From assembly GCA_028874905.1 (NCBI GenBank), contig JAPPGZ010000092.1, positions 13,300-77,299 on the forward strand: DNA of 64,000 bases. Reading direction: 5' to 3'. This stretch comes from Gemmatimonadota bacterium. GTDB taxonomy: Bacteria; Gemmatimonadota; Gemmatimonadetes; Longimicrobiales; Gaopeijiaceae. The notes under the pieces were generated by a model. It searched no databases. It saw only the letters and a list, made by a program, of their open reading frames with translations, and was not told the origin of the DNA. Position 1 is the stretch's first letter; each line of letters starts with the position of its first letter. This document shows positions 57,122-64,000 of the stretch, piece after piece. The translations under genes were made by a program, and so were the position numbers.

Positions 57122-59404
57122 ATGCTGCCGAATTTCCTCGCCCGGGCGGTAGCTCGTGATCGTTGTGCGGCGGATATCCTCGTCGGTCCACGCGATTTCC
57201 TTCGTTTGGCCGCGGGCGAACATGGCCGCCTGATCCGCATGGTGGGGGGCACCGGTGCGCGCAGTCTGGCCGTAGGCAAGGACCGTGCGAGCCCGCGGGA
57301 CATCCCCGAATTCGACTACGAAGACCCAGGAATCGCCCCGATTCGCTGCCAGTCTCCCGTCTCCCGTCGGCGCAAAGGACAGGACGCGGAAGCACCCCAG
57401 GGTCGGCGGGCAGCCAGACACCGGCTCGTCCACTTCGCCCCGGATGACGCGGTGCACCTGGCCCCACGCGGCATCAAGGGCGATGCCCTCGGCTCGCAGT
57501 GACTCGGCCGCACGCCCAAGCGCGCGAACCGTGGCGTCGGGGTTGCTCAATCCGTAGGGCGTGGCGGCCGGACGCATGGGATCCCACGCCTCGCGCCAGC
57601 GAAGCGTTTCGCCGGCTTCGTCGCCAGTCCCGTCGAAATCCCCATCGAAGTATTGACTCGCCCAGCGGGCGAAAAGGACACCGCCCCGGCTGTCGGCCCC
57701 GGCTGTGAGGTCCCAGTCGGACAGCACCTCCACGGCCTCCTGCAGGGCCGGGTCGTCAGCGGCCTGGGCGGCTGCCAGCACGTCGTCAATGACGCGCTCC
57801 GCCAGGAGCATGCGCGGTGTGTGTTTCAGTTCGACGACATCTTCGAGGGTGAGCAGGAGTCCCGGGCTTCCGGCCTGAGCCGGCACTCCGCGTCCCGCTG
57901 TGCCCGCGACTCCCTCCGCGTCCGCGACGCCCGCCGCCAGCTCCAGCGACAACTGACTCCGCAGCCGCAGCCGCGGCTCCGGCAGGTTGGCGGGCATCGT
58001 GTCCCGATCCATCGGCACGTTGAGGTTCGTGTAGTCCGGCGTGTCGTTCGCCTGCTGCACGTACCCGCCGGGTGGGTTGAGGTACAGCGGCAGGCTCTCC
58101 CAGGGCACCAGTTCCGACCAGATGTCGGCGGAAGTCGTGGCGAACGCCGCGGTGTCGCCCGTCAAGGGGTGGGGCAGGAGCGGCAAGCGCGCATTGTAGT
58201 AGTGTACGATGTTCCCGCCCCGGTCGGCGTAGGTGAAGTTCGAAGTCGGGTGCGCGCGCATCTTCATGACATCGAGCCATTCCTCGAGGCTCCGGGCCAT
58301 CATCATCCGCAGGAACTGCTCGCCTCGCCGGAACTCGCCGTCACGGGGATCCTTCAGCAGGTACACGTGTTCGTCCGTGCGGTGGATGACCGGCCCATGC
58401 GGCGTTTGCCAGGAAACGCGGGTCTCGACGGCACTGCCACCATCGGGTGTCCGGTAGTCGACAGTCGTCTCCCGTCTCTCCAGGGCCAGCGGCCGGCCGT
58501 CGAGGAGCGCGTGGTCGGCCAGGTCCGGATGCATCCGAAGCTTGTACACCTGCGAAAGCGTCGGATAGTTGTTCGTCGTGGCCCATCCAAGGTGGGCGTT
58601 GAAGCCGCCGATGATCCCGAACGCGGTCCCGATCCGCAGGTCTCCGTAGAAGTCGATCACGCCCGGCACGCGGACATGCCCCTCGTAGTAGGTCAGCCCG
58701 GATGGCCGTTCGAGCAGGTCGTGCCGGCCCTCCCAGGGAAGGTGGGGGTTGCGAAGCAGGATGGTGTTGCCGGACGCGGTGCGCGTGCCGTGAAACGCCC
58801 ACGCGTTGGACCCGTCGAGTGCGAAAGACGGCGTCGGCTGCTCCGGCGCGTCCTCGTCGCTCAGTCCGGCCACGAAGCGGGCCGCGTCGGCGCGGCTCCA
58901 GCCCTGGACATCACGGGCGAGCGCGTCGGGCCCGGTGAAGTCGGGGGTCAGCCGGGCGGGGAACTCGTCGGGGTGCAGGCGGATGTAGTGATTCACCCCC
59001 TCCGCGAAGCCCCGGTAGACGTCCTGGGTGCGCGGGTGCAGACGGTGAAAGGTCTCGACCGCGCGTGCGTGGATCGGACGGGCCGCGAAGTCGGCGTCGA
59101 GTTCCTCCGGGCCGAGGTGGCGGGCGAGGGTGCCGCGGCTCGCCAACATGGCCATCGCGATCGACCTGCTGTAGTCCTCGGACTGCACGTATCCGAGGCC
59201 GAAGCCCATCGCTTCGAGGTCGTCGGCGAAGATGTGGGGGATTCCGTACTCGGTCCGGTGGATTTCGACCCGCTGTGCCAGGGCAATGGCTGGATCGGCT
59301 GCGTCTCGTGTGGTGGTCTGGCCGGTCGCCGCGGCCGGGAAGATCCCGGGGACGGCGAGGGTCAACGCCGCCACAGCCGTTCGCTGGGCATCCCGCAGGC
59401 TCAC
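57119..59404 (-). CDS. Penicillin acylase family (S45, Ntn hydrolase) protein, exported
   Basis: VEIHRTEYGIPHIFADDLEAMGFGLGYVQSEDY, FALDGSNAWAFHGTRTASGNTILLRNPHLPW (catalytic Ser region); GTG start at 59404. Confidence 0.93.
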   Translation of the reverse strand: MSLRDAQRTAVAALTLAVPGIFPAAATGQTTTRDAADPAIALAQRVEIHRTEYGIPHIFADDLEAMGFGLGYVQSEDYSRSIAMAMLASRGTLARHLGPEELDADFAARPIHARAVETFHRLHPRTQDVYRGFAEGVNHYIRLHPDEFPARLTPDFTGPDALARDVQGWSRADAARFVAGLSDEDAPEQPTPSFALDGSNAWAFHGTRTASGNTILLRNPHLPWEGRHDLLERPSGLTYYEGHVRVPGVIDFYGDLRIGTAFGIIGGFNAHLGWATTNNYPTLSQVYKLRMHPDLADHALLDGRPLALERRETTVDYRTPDGGSAVETRVSWQTPHGPVIHRTDEHVYLLKDPRDGEFRRGEQFLRMMMARSLEEWLDVMKMRAHPTSNFTYADRGGNIVHYYNARLPLLPHPLTGDTAAFATTSADIWSELVPWESLPLYLNPPGGYVQQANDTPDYTNLNVPMDRDTMPANLPEPRLRLRSQLSLELAAGVADAEGVAGTAGRGVPAQAGSPGLLLTLEDVVELKHTPRMLLAERVIDDVLAAAQAADDPALQEAVEVLSDWDLTAGADSRGGVLFARWASQYFDGDFDGTGDEAGETLRWREAWDPMRPAATPYGLSNPDATVRALGRAAESLRAEGIALDAAWGQVHRVIRGEVDEPVSGCPPTLGCFRVLSFAPTGDGRLAANRGDSWVFVVEFGDVPRARTVLAYGQTARTGAPHHADQAAMFARGQTKEIAWTDEDIRRTTITSYRPGEEIRQH

Positions 59405-61548
59405 CGGACCAACACCTCCGCCGTCTCGATCACGGCACCCTCCTGTATGGCGTCGACGACCTCCATCCCCTCCACCACCATCCCGTAGATCGTGTAGTTG
59501 AAGTCCAGGCGCACGTTGTCGGCCAGGTTGATGAAGATCTGGGCGTCGCCGGTGTCGCGGCCGCGGGTGGAAAGGCCCACCGTGCCGCGCCAATGGGGCT
59601 GCGCGCTGATCTCATCGCGGCTGTAGGGGCCGTCGCCGGCGTACTCGTTGGCGTGCGGGCTTCCCCCCTGGATGACGAAGTTGGGCTCGACGCGATGGAA
59701 GGTGAGGCCGTCGAAGTATCCCTGTCTGGCCAGACGGGCGAAGCGGTCGGCGTTGGTGGCGGCGAGGTCGGGCCGGAGCGCGATGACGATGTCGCCGAGG
59801 CCCGCCATGCGGAGCCGGACGACTGAACGCTGCAGCTCGGCGAGTCCGGCTGCGTCGGGGGTCGGGGTCCGGGGCTGGGGTCCGGGTGCGGCTTCCTCTG
59901 CCGTGCCGGTGGCCTCGGTCAACAGCGCCGCGGCCCGTTCGGCTATTGCGGGGTCGTAGTCCGTGAGATACGGGGCGAGGTCGTCCCGGGAGAAGCCGCC
60001 CACGGCGCCGATCCCCTCAAGGAGGGCGACGCGCACGTCCCGTTCGGTCTCGCGCTGCGCGGCCGTGAAGCGGGCGAGGGGCGCGAGCAGTGCGGAAACG
60101 GGCGTTTCGGCGGGGGTGTGGGCGACAAGAAGGCGGGTGGCGGTCATCACGAGCTGGGGGTCATCACTGGTCAGCGCAGCGAGGTAGGCCTCGTGGCCGG
60201 CGGGCCCCGCCACCTCGCCCAGTCCCCGCAGCGCGGCCTCGTGCACATTCGCGTCGGAGTCTTCACTCAGCTCCTCGAGCGCGGCTGCGTGTCCCGCCAG
60301 GGCCGCGGCGCGCGCCGCCCACGCGCGAACGAACGGGCTGGTGTGCTTCGCGGCCCCGGCCACCCCGTCCCCTACGTCACCCGGCGCGATCCCCGCCAGA
60401 GCGTGAAGCGCCCGCGCCGGCCCACGCCAGTCGCTCTCATCATCGGTCAGCTCGGCGGCGCGGTCCGCAAGCGCCTGGCGCTGCGTCTCCAGATCCGGGC
60501 AAGGCCGCGCGAGCAGCCCGATCGCGGTGTTGGACACGTGGGGGTCGGCATCGCGCATGGCGCGCAGGATGGCGGCGCAGCCCTCGTCCGGCCGCATCCA
60601 CCGATCATATGCGCGCACCGCCTCGACCCGGACACGCGGGTCGGGGTCGTCGAGGCCAGCGTGAATCACCGTGCCGGCGTCCATGCCGGCGGGCGGGCCC
60701 TGGCGTAGCGTCGAGATGACCACATGCCGTCGCACGCCCCAGTCCTCGTCCTGGAGGAGTCGGGCAACATCCGCAGCCGTCAGGTGGTTGGCGTGCACAA
60801 GGGCCGACGCGGCCAACCGCCTGACGCGGGCCGCGGCGCGGGAGGCTTCCGCGGTCGCGTCATCCGAGGTACTCCCTCCGATTGACGCGGACGACAGCCG
60901 CACCGCGGCGGTCAGCAGATCGGGCGAAAGCGGGGTTCCCGGGCTCCGCCGCGCGAACGCCTCGATCCCGCGCGCCAGACCGAGCGTCGGCTCGCAGGAG
61001 GGCTCACCACAATCACTCGCTTCGACCGCAGCGAGCCCTTCGGCGCCCGGCTGCGCCAGCCGTCCCAGGTTCGCCGCCAGGCTACCCAGCACCGCCGGAT
61101 CGTCCTCCAGCCGGATTCGTCCCGTGAGCGCCCGTCGAACCCGGTCGATCTCATTCGTCTCCGCCTGGCCTGCCTCGGCATCCGGATCCACCCGGAATAC
61201 CGCTTGCCCCATCGCCATGGCAGCCGTGGCCCGGACCAAGGGCTCCGGATCGGCCAACATGGTCTCCAGAACAGCCAGTTGCCCCGGATCCTCCAGCCGC
61301 CCCAGCGCCCGTACCGCGTATGCCCGTGCCGTGGCGTCCTCGTTCTGTAGATGCGCACGCACCCGCTCCAGCCCCACCAGCCCGCGCGCGTCCTCCTCGG
61401 CCACGATCTCGGCGTACGCGGCGTGGGCAGCGGCCGGCGGTTGGTCGCAGCCGGCCAGGACCGCAGCCAGCGAACCGGCAAGTGCGAGGGCCAGACCCGT
61501 CGTTCCCCACGGGTTCACCCGTGCGGATTCCACCCGAAACGCTCCCAT
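59401..61548 (-). CDS. HEAT-repeat lipoprotein fused to C-terminal cyclophilin-type peptidyl-prolyl isomerase
   Basis: Lipobox LAAVLAGC; HEAT-like ARAYAVRALGRLEDPGQLAVLETMLADPEPLVRATAAMAMG; C-term FARLARQGYFDGLTFHRVEPNFVIQGGSPHANEYAGDGPYSRDEI..GTVGLSTRGRDTGDAQIFINLADNVRLDFNYTIYGMVVEG. Confidence 0.9.
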   Translation of the reverse strand: MGAFRVESARVNPWGTTGLALALAGSLAAVLAGCDQPPAAAHAAYAEIVAEEDARGLVGLERVRAHLQNEDATARAYAVRALGRLEDPGQLAVLETMLADPEPLVRATAAMAMGQAVFRVDPDAEAGQAETNEIDRVRRALTGRIRLEDDPAVLGSLAANLGRLAQPGAEGLAAVEASDCGEPSCEPTLGLARGIEAFARRSPGTPLSPDLLTAAVRLSSASIGGSTSDDATAEASRAAARVRRLAASALVHANHLTAADVARLLQDEDWGVRRHVVISTLRQGPPAGMDAGTVIHAGLDDPDPRVRVEAVRAYDRWMRPDEGCAAILRAMRDADPHVSNTAIGLLARPCPDLETQRQALADRAAELTDDESDWRGPARALHALAGIAPGDVGDGVAGAAKHTSPFVRAWAARAAALAGHAAALEELSEDSDANVHEAALRGLGEVAGPAGHEAYLAALTSDDPQLVMTATRLLVAHTPAETPVSALLAPLARFTAAQRETERDVRVALLEGIGAVGGFSRDDLAPYLTDYDPAIAERAAALLTEATGTAEEAAPGPQPRTPTPDAAGLAELQRSVVRLRMAGLGDIVIALRPDLAATNADRFARLARQGYFDGLTFHRVEPNFVIQGGSPHANEYAGDGPYSRDEISAQPHWRGTVGLSTRGRDTGDAQIFINLADNVRLDFNYTIYGMVVEGMEVVDAIQEGAVIETAEVLVR

Positions 61549-61829
61549 GAGGCTTCCCCCTCGTCGTTGAACTCGACGCCCTCGTACTCGAGCAGCGCCC
61601 TTTGCCGCTGGGCCACGCCTGTCACGCGCGATGTCGAAATGGCGCCCCGACGGTTGACGACCCGCCACCACGGCACGTCGGTGTCGATCGGGAGGTGGCT
61701 GAGCGCATAGCCGACGCCCCGGGCGGCGCGGGGCTCGCCGACAAGTGCGGCGACGCCCCCGTAGTTGATAATGCATCCCTTGGGAATCCGCCGCACGCAG
61801 GCGTATACTCGTTCCGAAAACGCGGTCAT
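61515..61829 (-). CDS. MGMT family / alkyltransferase-like protein (no catalytic Cys)
   Basis: MTAFSERVYACVRRIPKGCIINYGGVAALVGEPRAARGVGYALSHLPIDTDVPWWRVVNRRGAIS; PWWRV in place of PCHRV. Confidence 0.9.
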   Translation of the reverse strand: MTAFSERVYACVRRIPKGCIINYGGVAALVGEPRAARGVGYALSHLPIDTDVPWWRVVNRRGAISTSRVTGVAQRQRALLEYEGVEFNDEGEASWERFGWNPHG

Positions 61830-61950
61830 GGCAGGGTAAGGTATCGTGCGGTGCGCGCCGATGGGAACACGTGCCCCGAGGGAACCGGGGCGCGGTGGAC
61901 GCGGGTATATTCAGGTGCGTTGGTTGGCCGAAGTTCAACGGAGATGTGCA

Positions 61951-64000
61951 ATGGTCAGAATCTCAGCGGGGATCCTCACGGTTTCCTTCCTTTTTGTGGG
62001 CTGTGTCGCGGGCGGTGCCTCCCGGGCAACGGTCGACTCGGCTCCGCCCCCACCGCCGCCCCCACCGGAGACCGAAGCCGACGCACCGCCGACAGAGCCG
62101 GAAGACCGGTCGGAAGCCGATGCGGCCGACAGCACCGTCGCCGAGCCTGCTGTCGAGCCACTGGCCGCGGCGCCGGGATACCCGCCAGCCGTACTGATCG
62201 GGGCTCGCGTAGCGGATGTGCGAACGGACCCTCTGGAAATCGTTGTCGAAGTGGGCGATTCGCTGGCAATGGGCGAAGACGTGGAGATGATCGCGTACGA
62301 CGCGGCCGGCAATCCGGTGAGGGGCGTACGTATCCTGGGGAGCATCGAGTCCCGCTTCGCCGCTCTCGAGGAAGGGCACATCATGGGGGTGTCCGAAGGA
62401 GAAGCGGAGCTGAGGATGGCGATCCGCGTCCCGCCCCCCGGTGGCACCGGCCCGCCGGAGATCCGAACCTTCACGGCTCCGCTTTCGGTCGTCGGTCCCC
62501 CGGTGACATCCGTCGAGATCGTCGACCCGGAAGTCCGCTTCTTCACCGGCTCGATGGTTCAGATCGAGGCGCGTGCGCTGACGGAAGACGGGAGCGTGCG
62601 CAAGAGCGTCGAGGTGGCCTGGACCAGCAATCGCCGGCGGCTGGCCACGATCGACTCGCGGGGATTCGTGCGCGCGATCCGGCCAGGCGCCGTCACCGTG
62701 ACCGCAGCGGTCGAGGGATTGGAGGCCACCTATTCGTTCGAGGTGGAGGAGAACCCGGTGGCCGCGGTCGAGCTCGACGGTCCTTCGCGCGGGCGGACCG
62801 GGGATGTGTTGCGGTTCGCGGCCGCGGCGCTCGACGCCGACGGTGACGTCGTGGAGGGGACGCCGGTGGACTTTTCGGTCTCGTCGTTCGAGACGCGGGC
62901 CGACATGGGTGCCTCCGTATACCCCGACGGAGCTTTCGTCGCCGAACGCCCGGGCCTCTACCGGGTGACGGCCAATGCGGGAGCGCGCACGGGTCAAGTC
63001 CTGGTCGAGGTCGTGGAGCGTGGGGTCGAGCACGAGGTGATCGTCACCGGCCATGGTCTGGTGGCTGATCGGCCCACTTCGGATCTGTGGGCCTTCACCG
63101 GCGTGGACGGACGGGACTACGTCTATACGGGCACGCACCTCGGCGGCCAGCGCATGCTGGCGTGGGACGTCACCAATCCGGCCAGTCCCGTACTTACGGA
63201 CTTTGTCGAGGTCGACGCGCGGGTCGTCAACGACGTCAAGGTGAACAGCAGTGCCACCGTGGCGGTGATCACCCGCGAAGGCGCCTCGGATCGCAGGAAC
63301 GGGATCGTGGTGCTCGACATTACCGATCCCGCGCACCCGGCCATCGCCGACACCTACACGGACGAACTTACCGGCGGCGTGCACAACGTCTTCTTCTCGG
63401 GCGATATCCTCTACGCCATCCACAACGGCACGCTCGACGTGCACATCCTCGACATCAGCGACCCGACCGACGTCGAGGAGGTGGGGCGATGGGGGATCGA
63501 CGCACCCGGCAAGTACCTCCACGACATCTGGGTCGTGGACGGCCTCGCGTATGTGTCCTACTGGAACGACGGCGTGTACATCCTCGACGTCGGCGACGGA
63601 CGCTGGGGCGGCACGCCCACCGAGCCCGTGGAGGTGAGCAGCTTCGCCTACGAGGAAGGCAACACCCACTTCGCCTACCCGTATACGAACGCCGACGGGC
63701 ATCGCTACCTCTTCGTTGGGGACGAGATCTTCGGGTGCGAAGACTGCATCTCCCGAAACGGGCATCCGGGCGACGGGTCGCGCGGCTTCGTCCACATCCT
63801 GGACCTCGAGGACCCCGAAAACCTGCGCGAGGTGGCCCGCTACGAGGTGCCCGAGGCGGGTGCACACAACCTCTGGATCGAAGACGACAGAATGTACGTG
63901 GCCTACTATCAGGCCGGCTTGCGGGTCGTCGATGTCTCCGGAGAACTCAGGGGCGATCTGTACAGACAGGGGCGTGAGATGGCCTGGTTCCCCACGGGGA
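61951..64000 (+). CDS. Ig-like (Big-type) domain plus LVIVD-type repeat beta-propeller protein, putative lipoprotein; runs off window end (partial)
   Basis: Open frame from ATG 61951 to window end, absent from the ORF track because no stop is reached: MVRISAGILTVSFLFVGCVAGGASRATVDSAPPPPPPPPETEAD...VEIVDPEVRFFTGSMVQIEARALTEDGSVRKSVEVAWTSNRRRLATIDSRGFVRAIRPGAVTVTA...GIVVLDITDPAHPAIADTY...LDVHILDISDPTDVEEVGRW. Confidence 0.85.
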   Translation, partial: MVRISAGILTVSFLFVGCVAGGASRATVDSAPPPPPPPPETEADAPPTEPEDRSEADAADSTVAEPAVEPLAAAPGYPPAVLIGARVADVRTDPLEIVVEVGDSLAMGEDVEMIAYDAAGNPVRGVRILGSIESRFAALEEGHIMGVSEGEAELRMAIRVPPPGGTGPPEIRTFTAPLSVVGPPVTSVEIVDPEVRFFTGSMVQIEARALTEDGSVRKSVEVAWTSNRRRLATIDSRGFVRAIRPGAVTVTAAVEGLEATYSFEVEENPVAAVELDGPSRGRTGDVLRFAAAALDADGDVVEGTPVDFSVSSFETRADMGASVYPDGAFVAERPGLYRVTANAGARTGQVLVEVVERGVEHEVIVTGHGLVADRPTSDLWAFTGVDGRDYVYTGTHLGGQRMLAWDVTNPASPVLTDFVEVDARVVNDVKVNSSATVAVITREGASDRRNGIVVLDITDPAHPAIADTYTDELTGGVHNVFFSGDILYAIHNGTLDVHILDISDPTDVEEVGRWGIDAPGKYLHDIWVVDGLAYVSYWNDGVYILDVGDGRWGGTPTEPVEVSSFAYEEGNTHFAYPYTNADGHRYLFVGDEIFGCEDCISRNGHPGDGSRGFVHILDLEDPENLREVARYEVPEAGAHNLWIEDDRMYVAYYQAGLRVVDVSGELRGDLYRQGREMAWFPTG

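Noticed and set aside
53569-59488. Large + strand ORFs (664, 499, 609 and 611 aa) opposite the M14 peptidase and penicillin acylase
   Set aside because: Shadow ORFs from GC-biased codon usage; no conserved motif seen.
62039-62068. PPPPPPPP coding run as a microsatellite or phase-variable tract
   Set aside because: Mixed Pro codons (ccg/ccc/cca) rather than a mononucleotide or simple repeat; reads as a normal lipoprotein linker.

Overview
High-GC bacterial window of about 40 supported protein genes, with no rRNA, tRNA, CRISPR or prophage that I can see. The repertoire (many secreted peptidases and amidohydrolases, ABC-permease/M1 fusions, carboxypeptidase-regulatory/plug proteins) suggests an environmental or sponge-type Gemmatimonadota-like lineage; that placement is inference only. 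Main content: (i) 173-8820, a tightly packed + strand cluster with tryptophan 2,3-dioxygenase, a kynureninase-like enzyme, a fused FAD monooxygenase/Old-Yellow-Enzyme flavoprotein of the 2-aminobenzoyl-CoA / salicylyl-CoA hydroxylase type, acyl-CoA dehydrogenase, enoyl-CoA hydratase, SDR, RidA and a creatininase fragment. It reads as a tryptophan->kynurenine->anthranilyl-CoA catabolic island. (ii) A large set of secreted hydrolases: M24, rhomboid, amidase, beta-lactamase-like, CocE/NonD, M1 fused to an ABC permease, M14, penicillin acylase, PIG-L and tandem amidohydrolases. (iii) A GH4 / sodium:solute symporter / PIG-L neighbourhood. (iv) A divergent MerR regulator / ARPP-1-like pair. Notable non-coding signals: 21-bp-period repeats at 26877, 34934 and 57085, including a 39-bp near-palindrome at 34934-34972; a frameshifted plug-protein remnant at 7133-7505; and GC-homopolymer sequence at the window start that may be an assembly artefact. 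All calls come from reading the sequence and the supplied ORFs; no database search was run.
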